Positions 55,770 through 64,000 of a stretch of 64,000 nucleotides of DNA are shown here, one piece after another. The stretch covers positions 3,791,607 through 3,855,606 of the forward strand of contig NC_085095.1 of NCBI RefSeq assembly GCF_963422355.1. The letters are read 5' to 3'. Positions within the stretch are counted from its first letter, which is position 1; each line of letters opens with the position of its first letter. Made by a program: the position numbers and the translations under genes. Source of the DNA: Corticium candelabrum (lineage: Eukaryota > Porifera > Homoscleromorpha > Homosclerophorida > Plakinidae). Under the pieces are notes generated by a model. The model made no database searches, was not told where the DNA came from, and saw only the letters and a list, made by a program, of their open reading frames with translations.

Positions 55770-55925
55770 TGTGTCGTGTTCTACGACTCTGTTAGGTATT
55801 ACCTAGTACACACACGAGACGCTGCGGTTCCACGTGGCTCTATTGTCAGACTCACACCACGCACACTCAAGTTACACAGTACCCGTATCTACCTGCTACT
55901 ATATATAGTCCATATATACTCTACA
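55770..55925 (-). repeat. 5' LTR, 156 bp
   Basis: Identical to 51289-51444. It lies upstream of gag on the minus strand and would carry the promoter. Confidence 0.92.
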
Positions 55926-57040
55926 CTGTTGTTGATTTTCATTTAATTCAAGAAGACGTAGACAGTGTCTTTCTGAATTTCTACTGGCATCAAACATGTG
56001 ATCATGGATGATGTGCTGTGCCACAAACTTTGAGAACTGTGGAAATGCAGGGGAAACTTAGTGATCACCCTAGAAACAAGCACCGTGAACTTATCACGAA
56101 GGCATTGGTGATCACTAGCAGATGGGAAAATGCTGCATCAGAGACTGCCAAGATGGAAAATCGTGGTCTGTCCTTGGACAAACACTTGGCGGTACAACCC
56201 TTTCCTCCGTTGACATAAGATTATAGCAGTGCAAGGACTTGTTTCTGCGATCAAGTTATACTTAGTTTTTATCTCTAGGTCCACATTGTCACCAGTGATC
56301 TGGTGTAGCTTTATGCAAAGGTCTGCACCAGACAGACGGAGCACCACAGTTATATTGTACTGACCCAAGCAGCACTGGCCCAGGCAGTGAAGGCATGCTA
56401 ATACCATGCCCACTCCTAGGACATTCTGCTTGGTCACATTCCCCAATAGCTTCGTGTATAAACTGGCCCTATCTGGGCGCGCTCTCCATGCACTCCTTCA
56501 ATGAATTAAAGAAGAATCAAAGGTGCTGGCTGTATGCTGAAGCTTCACAAGAGTTAGTTTATAAGGCATTGCCAGGCCAAGCCTGGTTAGCCTTGTAAAC
56601 GCTTTCTTGCCTCCTGAATTATGCATGACTATACTTGTAATATACTGCAGGGAAGACACGCGCTGATTTGTTGTTTTCAGAAGACAACCAGCAGCCATAC
56701 TAAGACGAGTTAAAATACTACTGCACATAGTAGGCGACCGCCACTGTGAGCATGCAGCTGCAGTGAGCAACTTCCAGAAAGTTGGAGCAGAACCTGCTAA
56801 CTTGTCTGCCACAGTCTCGAGTTTTGAAGTAGCTATAATTATTCTGAGAGTGATATATTCCTCAAAACACAATTGGATGACGGTGTGCCCACTCTTTGTT
56901 TACTGTCTTGCAAAGGCAGTCGGTGACTTTCAGCATGAGATCAGGAATTCTGCAGATGGCTCTTCCCTGTTTGTTTATGTTCCCAGTAGCCAATGGACCT
57001 CCATATGCCTGCCTAATTGGGATTGAGAATCCTCTTGTGT
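55926..57040 (-). pseudogene. DUF6589-type protein, N-terminal half
   Basis: The minus strand contains KLETVADKLAGSAPTFWKLL, CLLKTTNQRVSSLQYITSIV, HNSGGKKAFTRLTRLGLAMP (about 56560-56860) and DLCIKLHQITGDNVDLEIKT (about 56270). After an acceptor at 56037-56040 comes an exon reading FSKFVAQHIIHDHMFDASRN, SERHCLRLLELNENQQQ. At 55926 this exon meets the gypsy element. With the element and one CTGTT copy removed it runs on in frame into 51288 (DMVEIMSHLN). Frame changes elsewhere make the gene's prior function doubtful. Confidence 0.65.
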
Positions 57041-57084
57041 ACTCCCTGGACGTGTACAACACTGTGATCCACATGGAAATACGC

Positions 57085-57290
57085 CCGAAATGCTATATGG
57101 GAAAGAGTTGGGAAAGTGGTGGGATACTGATGGGAAATAGCAAAAAGACCAGTATGGGATTGTGACCCATTCCCCACACTTGGGATTTTGGATTCCCACA
57201 ACAAACCCTTTCCAAACCGAACATTGTGGGTTTTTGGATCCCACAACAAACCCTTTTCAAACCCAGTAATTTGAGATATACGGAAACCAT
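57085..57290. repeat. Short direct repeats (GGAT(T)CCCACAACAAACCC)
   Basis: A ~55-bp unit, GGATTCCCACAACAAACCC plus TTTCCAAACCGAACATTGTG, is duplicated at about 57189-57265. The surrounding GGGAAAG/TTTCCC phrases give weak palindromes. Probably a degenerate MITE. Confidence 0.45.
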
Positions 57291-57519
57291 CTCTCTACCA
57301 TTGTGGTATCTACGAACACGTTGTGGGTTCTTTTTGGCAAATTGTGCGTCCCATGGATGAAATGCTAGGCGTATTAACTGCAATTAATTAATGCATTAAT
57401 TAATATATTTATGACGTTATCAAATGACTGCTTGCGTTAAATGTACAGTAAACGGTTTGAAAACACAACAATATATTTCAAGTGAAATCAAACTTCATCT
57501 AGCTCAGCACTCTACGTGT

Positions 57520-58091
57520 TTAGGCGGTACGCCCTTTGTAGGAGGTGCAAGCCAATATAACTTCCTTGCGCTTTAACAGCTTCTTGGCTCTATATACAAT
57601 AATCCAGTTTTTGTGTTTGGACTTTTTTATGTGTAGTGTCTTCGTCAGCAGCTTCGGGTGACGCTTTACCATGTGTTTTTGGCCAAAGGAATGTTGAAAT
57701 ACTTGCAAAGTATAACGTGACAGGTCTTCTGTGTCAGATCTAGAATAGAGAGATACATAAATATTGTAAAATGCCTCTAACTAATCGAACTATTTTTCTT
57801 ACCGTCATAGATAACATCTGCAGTTCCGTCGGATTCTGTTTCCGACCCAGATGCATCATTTGCATAGTCATCTGCAGCTGCTCCGCGTTGACACAGTCTT
57901 TTCTGCTTGTTTCGTTGACCTCTTCGAGGGGTTGGCAGCGTTTGCGGTTCCGAATTTGTGACCAAAGCCGGATCTTTATTGATATCGCTGTGGGTGGTTG
58001 AGTCTGGATTTCCAGGTGCTGAAGAAGATGAGCTGGGACTACTAGTAGAGTCTGACCCTGAGTTGATTTCATGAGTGACGACGACGTCCAC
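57520..58091 (-). CDS. Possible two-exon gene, Ser-rich N-terminus, basic C-terminus
   Basis: Exon 58091-57803 reads NSGSDSTSSPSSSSSAPGNP and a Ser/Asp-rich, then Arg/Lys segment, ending GTADVIYD at a GTAAGA donor. Splicing to AAG at 57728 keeps the frame and gives EDLSRYTLQVFQHSFGQKHM, VKRHPKLLTKTLHIKKSKHK and VILACTSYKGRTA, then stop. The first exon opens right after an acceptor-like TTTACTAG and has no ATG of its own, so upstream exons are expected; these overlap the dispersed repeat 58043-58372. It is not recognised and could be host gene or transposon. Confidence 0.35.
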
Positions 58092-58372
58092 TTTCTAGTA
58101 AATTAAATCAAAAGGCACAGCAAGGGACGTGAATGACTATCTACGGATGGATCAACTTACCGAAGGGTGCACGCTCTTGTCTTCTCCACTCTATCAACGA
58201 TGGCATTACGTGTTTCCGAATGCCCGCTACGGAAATGAACACATGCATAGGTTTCTATAGTTCTTAGCACGTATATCAGTTGTTACTTACGTTCTCCGAA
58301 GTTGAGCTGAGGAATGGTGCGTGAGTAGTGCAATGGTGCATGTTGGTGCATGCTGGTGCAAGTTACTACAAT
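58043..58372 (-). repeat. Dispersed gene-like repeat, copy 2
   Basis: Matches 24750-25053 with the same order of splice-like sites. Unlike copy 1 it is not cut by a transposon and continues into the open exon at 57803-58091. An extra short tandem (GGTGCATG(T/C)TGGTGCA) lies at its upper end. Confidence 0.6.
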
Positions 58373-58437
58373 ACCCCTTGTTCTAAAACAAATAAAGTAA
58401 CCCAACGCAACAGATAACGCAACATAACCCATGTCAA

Positions 58438-60254
58438 TCAAACATTCGCATCTTTGGCTTTGTCTGTCAACTTTACTTGTCGCCCGGATCTAGTTGCTAT
58501 TCCTTCCTTGTAGATAGAGCGTGATGCTGGCTGTGCCCACGCTGAATCCGTCGTGCTACTTCCTTTCTCACAGTTTGTAAGTGTCTCTGATTTGGCCACG
58601 GGTCGACTGGGAGTCCCTTCTGGCGATAAAGTGGGGGTTGTAGATACCTGAGGCATTGACGGTGTGGAAGCTGAAGCTTGTGATAGTGTTGCTGCAGGAG
58701 GCGAGTTGTCTATAATGTCCATATTTCTTCTTGTAGATGGCTCAGAGATAGCTGGTGTTGATGCTGTTGCCGGTACATGCTGTGTCAGCTGTGCTCATTG
58801 GAGCATGGAATTTTCTTACATGTCTTCGATTTCTTAGTAACATACGCCTTCCATCAGAGACTCCTATTTGTTGCCCGTATTGCTCAGCAACTCTCCATCG
58901 TTTGCTTGGATCTGAACATCCGTTCTGTGACACTACTACTGTGCCGTTTGTCAACTTAGGGAGAGGGTGGACTCCTCTCTTGGCATCATGGTCTTCTGCC
59001 ATTCTTGCTTTTGCCCGAATCTGATGTGGCGGGCTTACGATAACAGGAGGGCTATATGATGGCACTCGAGTGTGGAAAATTCGACCAAACAAGGCTTCCC
59101 CGCCGTGGATTTCAACATTCTGTTTGTTGAGTTTCTTATGTTTATTAGAACCTGTTGCAATCGGCAGACAAACGGAATAGAAGGTCGTAGTCCCCGTAAT
59201 CGCTCCCGTAAGATACGGTGCATCCGTTCTGCCATGCCGTTTGCTTGAAGATATCGCGGGCTGGCTTTGATGTGCTGGATGCCTAGTTCCTCCAGAAATT
59301 GTTCCATTTCTGTAGCCCCAAACTGTGGGCCGTTATCTGACACCAGCATAGATGGCAATCCAAGTCTGGCAAAGACCTCCATGAGCTTTTCTATCACTCT
59401 TGTGGCTGTGGTCAAGCGTAGGGGAAGCACCTCTGGGTAACGAGACCCATAATCGATGATGGACACGGGAGTATGACCTATGGAAACAAGGTCTACTTTC
59501 AGTTTGTTTCATACTACTTCTAACTCTGGTGGTTGTAAGTTCTGGTCGGAGTTGGGTCGTCTCCTCCAGCAAATGTCACATCGTTCTCCAAAGAGCTTTG
59601 TATCCTTTGTAAGAACTGGCCACCAAACTCGTTTGCGAAGCGTGTCCTGATAAGCGTCTAGACCTGGGTGTTCCTCGTGTGCTAATCGCAGTATCTGCCG
59701 TCGTAACGCTTCCGGAATGACAACGGTTGCCCAGCAACAAAACGCCTTCTACAACTTATTTGTTCTCGCACCAAATAATATGGTTCCTCAGCAACACTGC
59801 GATCTCTCCAAGCATGCATGATTACTCTCTTCTTAATGGCGTTTATCGGAACATCCTCGTCTGATGCTCGTTGGATCTCAGCGATACCAACCGGGGCTTC
59901 TTCCAATACCATATTGGCATGTTTCCCTACAGATCGAGACTCTTCTGGCGTTGTGTCTTGCTCCGGTAGTGGCGCTCGAGACTAACTGACATCCTGGCTT
60001 ATAGGTGAGCGAGAATTGATAAGGCGTCAGTGATACAAGCCACCGCTGTAAACGTGGGGTATGTCGCCAAATGACTTGTGTATTATGTCTACCAGTGGCT
60101 TGTGGTCGATAGCAGCTTCTTTTCCTTCATCTTTTACTGCATAGTTGCAATGAGGTGGTCTGCAACGTTGCTTGTACGTAACGTCTTTGGAAATCACTAC
60201 AAAGAACATATTCTGCATTCTCTTTGTGCACATTGAAATATGAGCTGAAGACAT
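58438..60254 (-). pseudogene. Ty3/gypsy RNase H-integrase relic
   Basis: Minus-strand order: RNase H end with IDHKPLVDIIHKSFGDIP (about 60080), a linker, an H2C2-like segment (HEEHPGLDAYQDTLRKRVWW, about 59640-59680), integrase core SIIDYGSRYPEVLPLRLTTA and MLVSDNGPQFGATEMEQFLE then KASPRYLQANGMAERMHRIL (about 59200-59460), and a C-terminal segment with NRRHVRKFHAP followed by a Pro/Ser/Thr-rich tail. Multiple stops and shifts. The integrase is of a different gypsy lineage from 51539-55747. No LTRs were recognised. Confidence 0.8.
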
Positions 60255-60359
60255 GTAGTTTATTGTGTGACAATTATTTACTGTCGTGATATCTATTCTA
60301 TCTTCTTTTTGTCTGTGTTTTGCTGACTGCTTAGGGCATTGGGCCTTATCTATACTTCA

Positions 60360-60594
60360 CAGGGGCGTAGCGTGGCTTGGGCTAGACTATATCCCATCAT
60401 TTGTAGGCGTGTCATAAAAATTGTGGGCTGTAAATACGTGTGAGGACCAAAGTTGTATATAGTATATACACTATCCATTTTCCAGTCTGGATCTGCCACT
60501 GATTCAACCGTCAGTCAAATAAAGCCAATAAAAGTAGGCTTTTCTCGTAGCATTGTGTAGCCGTCATTTCTAGCTACAGGTCACGCTGGTATGT
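60360..60594. mobile_element. hAT-type MITE, second copy
   Basis: CAGGGGCGTAGCGTGGC starts a ~235-bp sequence homologous to 1107-1340 (CATTTGTAGGCGTG, TGTAAATACGTGTGA, CCAAAGTTGTATA). It ends near GGTCACGCTGGTATGTCAC. No clear target duplication. Confidence 0.6.
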
Positions 60595-60604
60595 CACAAA
60601 TACC

Positions 60605-60627
60605 ATATATATATATATATATATATT
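60605..60627. repeat. (TA)n microsatellite
   Basis: About 22 bp of alternating A and T. Confidence 0.9.
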
Positions 60628-60728
60628 ACATGCATGTGGAAATTCATACAAACACGCATGCATCCACACATGTAATGTAAATTTAAACAATCCCACTACA
60701 GTTCGTCTAAGGAGATAAGGAAATGGCT

Positions 60729-61253
60729 TCAACATGATGTCGACCAGAGCAGTGATGATAAATAAGAAGAACGAGATGACACATGCATGTTGAAAGAGAT
60801 TGTACAAAAAAAACCATCAAACAGACGAAGAAATCTGAAGAGCGCTGGATGCTCGAAGAGCGGGATGAAATTGCGGCAGGCTTCAGACTCCCGACTGATA
60901 ATGATGTCCACAAGTGAAGTGATGAGAAAAAAGACGAGATGACACACGTGCGACGAAAGAATCAGTAGAAACACCACAAACAGACAAAGAAACCTGAAGG
61001 AGAGCGCTGGATGCTCGAAGAGCGGGATGGAATTGCGGCAAACTTCAGACTCCCGACTGACCGTGAAGTCCACCAGAGAAGTGACGAGAATTTGAAAGAT
61101 AAGATGCCACAGCCGAAAAGACAAGCCGTGACGCGCCATAATCATAACCGAAAAACAAACCAAAACCCAGAAAAACAACAATACCAAGCGTTCATTCCCA
61201 GAAGGTGGACCTTCCTCCACAAAAGAGACTGACGCAGAGCCATAGCAGTGCAA
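60729..61253 (-). repeat. ~162-bp tandem repeat with open minus-strand frame
   Basis: A unit containing AGCGCTGGATGCTCGAAGAG, CGGGATG, ATTGCGGCA and CTTCAGACTCCCGACTGA is present in two full copies and one partial copy. The minus strand stays open for 174 codons through the array and encodes repeats with SRESE(V/A)CRN(S/F)IPLFEHP between hydrophobic stretches (FLCLFVVFLLILSS, LVLLFFWVLVCFSVM). An open frame can persist by chance when the unit is a multiple of three, so coding is unproven. Confidence 0.6.
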
Positions 61254-62259
61254 ACTGCTACAAACCTCTCGAAACTTTGATACTTTCTTTGATACGCTTC
61301 TTTGAGAGTAATAACTTCACTTGAAGTCCTCCATTGACATCCGGGATATATATCAGTGTTTCCGCTGACCGATACCCAAATAACCAAATGATACAAACAG
61401 ATCTAGATGTTGCTGGCGATAAAGTGGTAATGCCTCCTCGCCAATTTGGCTAGTTGATACAGTGTACCGTGTGCGCCTTTCTCTGGATCAGATCTTGCAA
61501 GCACAGTCGTTACAGAGCGCTAAGAATGACAATTTAACGCAAGGGTCTATCTATTGCGCATGCTCTATCATAAGATCCATACACACGGCGGGTGCACTCT
61601 CTTTGCGTACTGTACGGCTTTCGTTGAACTTGAGGTTCTGAAAACGCCAGTAAAGCGGAGGAAGAAGGATGGTAGAAACCACGAGAAAGAGGACAACAAT
61701 GATGATATCTAGACAGAAGTGCTGAAACTTCAAGATAATGATTTTGACAGAGCTTTTGAATTTTGGTATGACAAACCAAGAACGATGGCACTGAAAGCTT
61801 GAAGTGTGGTTTGTGGACTCAGTCTTACCAAAGTCACGTTTCCTTGAGTACAACATGTGTCAGATTTACTATATTACAATTGTTGTGACAATTGATGAAT
61901 GCTGCCTGTCTGTTCATCACTACAAGATAAAACTACATTGTCCGCTCAAATTAGACATGATGATGGACATTGTGCAGAGTGAGGCTCGTCTCGAGCTCAC
62001 GAAGTCTTTTATTGTTGTTTTTTACTTAAACATAAATAATTGAATTAAGTCCACTAGATTTTAGTTGTTGATTATACCAATTATAGTAACGTCACTGTTG
62101 TTTTATAGATTAATTGTTAGCAGTTTGATGTTTGGGCATTTTTCTTGGCTCTGAAATAAAGTGCTTGGCTACAAATGAACTGTCTTTTAGCCAAGTGGCT
62201 ACTAATCGAAAATTTAGTGGAAACACTTGTATTATATATATAGTATAGATAAAGCTCAA

Positions 62260-62260
<1 letters not shown>
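61254..62260. other. Gap, no gene seen
   Basis: No supported exon or repeat end. AT-rich toward the TG microsatellite. Confidence 0.4.
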
Positions 62261-62261
<1 letters not shown>

Positions 62262-62321
<60 letters not shown>

Positions 62322-62338
62322 TGTGAGTGTGAGTGTGT
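62262..62338. repeat. (TG)n microsatellite
   Basis: About 58 bp of TG followed by GTGTGAGTGTGAG variants. Long open stretches across it are low-complexity artefacts. Confidence 0.95.
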
Positions 62339-62807
62339 TCGCGATACGCGGCCACGTCTTTTGTCCGTTCGCAACCGAAATCGGCATGCACACTCGGCAC
62401 ACGAAGGGGAAGGTTTGGGTGAAAACATTAAAAAAATTATGCAACGGGTCTTCTCTCGAGGGTCGACCCCCGCGTAAAATTTCTCGATGACGCAAACGCT
62501 ACACATTCCAGTTCATTCGAACACGCCCACACCAGTCTTGTGTAGACTGTACGTGTTCGCAAAGCTTCAGCAATCCAATATTTCTAGCTACTCTTCTAGC
62601 GCTTTCATTTCTCCAAATTCTGATTGCATTTTTACCAAATCCAACCCAAACGTTTTCTGCAGCAAGCGCTACACGGGGAGTGTGTTGATTTCTATCAAAA
62701 CAAGCGCGAAGAGCAAGATTCGAATTCGTTCATTTCATCCCGACCTCGCTACAGAGATTGCAGGTGACGTGTCCTAAGACTGCGTCTTCCGTCAGAACCC
62801 TACAGTG

Positions 62808-62811
<4 letters not shown>
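62339..62811. other. Gap between microsatellites
   Basis: No exon, repeat end or splice context was recognised. Confidence 0.4.

Positions 62812-62862
<51 letters not shown>
62812..62862. repeat. (TA)n microsatellite
   Basis: About 50 bp of alternating A and T. Confidence 0.95.
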
Positions 62863-62965
62863 GCAAAGATAATTCTAGAGAGATTGTCTGTAGATTGCTC
62901 TGATGACGTTTTAGACTTTTTGTAGAGTGGGGGCTTCGGGTTGGGTTTGGGTTAGTTTTTAAAAA

Positions 62966-62977
62966 TATAATATATAT

Positions 62978-63011
<34 letters not shown>

Positions 63012-63012
63012 T
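62966..63012. repeat. (TA)n microsatellite, interrupted
   Basis: Two TA runs separated by AAATA. Confidence 0.9.
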
Positions 63013-63071
63013 TAGACTGACACCCATATATTTGTATATAATACAGATAACACAAATATCACATATCCGCC

Positions 63072-63778
63072 CTAAGGACGGAAGCACAAAGAGTCTAAGT
63101 CGTAATAATTAGGTAGATAGTCACTAATCAGTCTTGAGTTATACTGCCATAAACGAACAGATAACTGTTCATGAAAGTGCCTGGAAGCTTGGCCCAGAGA
63201 CAAGCCGGATGATAGAAGAGACTTCTTTACAATTGATCTCAACACCTCCAGACTATGTGCAGCCCATACTCCGTATGATTCCACTACAAGAGGGTAGAAC
63301 AAACATTCATAACTTGAAACGTTAGCAAGATGGCGTTCATCTTTGTCCACTTCCCCAGCCTCAGCAGCAGCACCAGCTTTTATGGCAGCATTAATAAGGT
63401 GAGAGGGAGTGAACGAATTCCTCACGGAAATGTCGAAATAAGCAGCCTTGCCTAGGGAAAAGTCGGGATGGAAAACGTCACCTGGTCTTGTCATAGAATG
63501 AGAGGAACAGCGTTGTTCTCGACATACATTGGAGTTGTCTAAGAGCAACCAGTGGAAGATGACGTCCCATAAGGCATCGTGTCGCTTAATCCGAAGAGGA
63601 CCACAGCCAAGAGCATGGTCACCAAAAATGTCCAATTCATGACCGCACACACAACGGACTAAGTGTGGGGGGTGCTGGAAAAACCGGAATTCCCAGACGC
63701 AAACGCAGAGAAGTCACAAGTTCACGCGGAGACATGGCCAGGCCTAGACTTGAGTTGGAGATTGCCCTCAACCAAGCC

Positions 63779-63780
<2 letters not shown>
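63072..63780 (-). pseudogene. C-terminal endonuclease-like region of a non-LTR-type retroelement
   Basis: The minus strand reads 192 codons: CVCGHELDIFGDHALGCGPL (a Cys/His cluster), RIKRHDALWDVIFHWLL, RPGDVFHPDFSLGKAAYFDI, NAAIKAGAAAEAGEVDKDER and FYPLVVESYGVWAAHSLEVL, then stop. Just upstream, in another frame, WLRAISNSSLGLAMSPRELV is preserved, so a frameshift separates them. The Cys/His cluster followed by RPGDV-x-x-PDF...YFDI looks like the restriction-like nuclease region downstream of some reverse transcriptases; I know this block from multicopy invertebrate RT proteins. The RT itself is missing and a TA microsatellite abuts the upper end. Confidence 0.6.

Positions 63781-63781
<1 letters not shown>

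Positions 63782-63860
<79 letters not shown>
63782..63860. repeat. (TA)n microsatellite
   Basis: About 78 bp of alternating T and A, directly beside the retroelement relic. Confidence 0.95.
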
Positions 63861-63865
<5 letters not shown>

Positions 63866-64000
63866 CAACGACGTTCACTGGGATTACTTTGAATCAAGTT
63901 CTCCGAAATTTTTCTGAACAGTTGTTGGGTAAACTTTGGGTGTACAACGGAAGGGTAATTTAAGGAGAATTGCATTAGAGCATGATCTCGCTTTAGGGAC
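63861..64000. other. Window end, nothing seen
   Basis: No feature recognised in the last 140 bp. Confidence 0.5.

Larger units (their letters stand above)
51289..55925 (-). mobile_element. Complete, recent Ty3/gypsy retrotransposon
   Basis: LTRs of 156 bp at 51289-51444 and 55770-55925 are identical as far as I can compare them. The target duplication CTGTT is perfect (51284-51288 and 55926-55930). The minus-strand LTR starts TGTAGAGTATATATGG and ends CACGACACA. It is followed inside by TGGTGTCAGG (primer-binding-like, about 55760-55769), and the 3' LTR is preceded by the purine tract AAAGAAAAAGGGA. One uninterrupted gag-pol fills the body. It inserted into a coding exon of the DUF6589-type gene. 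Confidence 0.95.

Noticed and set aside
57740..58072. Alternative minus-strand frame (MKSTQGQTLLVV...) over the 57803-58091 exon
   Set aside because: It overlaps the Ser/Asp-rich frame and runs through the likely donor into the intron; the other frame splices in phase to a basic C-terminal exon.
62110..62506. Long open frames on both strands (Cys-Val and Thr-His repeats)
   Set aside because: They are translations of the TG microsatellite; open frames are expected from a dinucleotide repeat and have no gene context.
63663..63917. Open frames with long Tyr-Ile runs
   Set aside because: Translation of the (TA)n tract; the real feature is the retroelement relic on the minus strand.

Overview
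The window is repeat-dense, intron-bearing DNA from an invertebrate animal. The fossil transposon families, the poly-A signals, the GT-AG introns of 40-300 bp and a decayed SRCR-like exon would suit a sponge or cnidarian, but I cannot name the species. Nothing prokaryotic was seen (no operons, CRISPR or Shine-Dalgarno layout). Most long reading frames belong to transposons; only a few intron-containing genes look like host genes.

Layout. 0-3.5 kb: a small hAT MITE with 8-bp target duplications, a TA-flanked foldback element and a GTAAAT/ATTTAC array. 3.5-6.6 kb: an apparently intact hAT transposon (CAGTGGCGTAGCCA ends, three-exon transposase). 7-9.2 kb: a retrotransposon gag relic, then an unidentified five-exon minus-strand gene with two poly-A signals. 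9.5-12.9 kb: a 3'-truncated Ty3/gypsy gag-pol. 13-18.8 kb: PIF/Harbinger relics, a GATCGATC-rich TIR element and a gypsy relic. 18.8-22.7 kb: sparse, with possible host exons. 22.8-24.7 kb: a Tc1/mariner element whose transposase has DD82E spacing (Sailor-like), with perfect 24-bp TIRs and TA duplications. 25.3-29 kb: a gag relic, then a long-TIR element whose left arm was split by a 668-bp foldback MITE. 30-32.8 kb: a giant imperfect palindrome with another TA foldback element at its centre. 33.1-34.1 kb: a four-exon secreted EF-hand gene.

35.2-37.8 kb: a gypsy deletion derivative with ~73-bp LTRs. 37.9-40.6 kb: a decayed PIF/Harbinger element with both its transposase and its SANT gene. 40.7-42.7 kb: a Helitron helicase relic. 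43.7-47.5 kb: hAT relics, a BEN-like exon, a P2X7-like domain pseudogene and another repeat-protein relic. 47.6-49.8 kb: a gag-protease-only LTR element. 50.0-57.0 kb: a DUF6589-type gene split by a complete gypsy element (51289-55925) with identical 156-bp LTRs, a 5-bp CTGTT duplication and one 1402-residue gag-pol. 57.5-60.3 kb: a possible two-exon gene and a gypsy integrase relic. 60.3-64 kb: a hAT MITE, a ~162-bp tandem repeat, TG and TA microsatellites, and the C-terminus of a retroelement endonuclease.

The genes do not form one pathway. They record successive transposition, with nested insertions whose target duplications give relative ages. The 51289-55925 gypsy is the youngest visible event, followed by the hAT at 3563-6589. 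All identifications come from reading motifs, splice signals and repeat ends by eye; no database search was possible.
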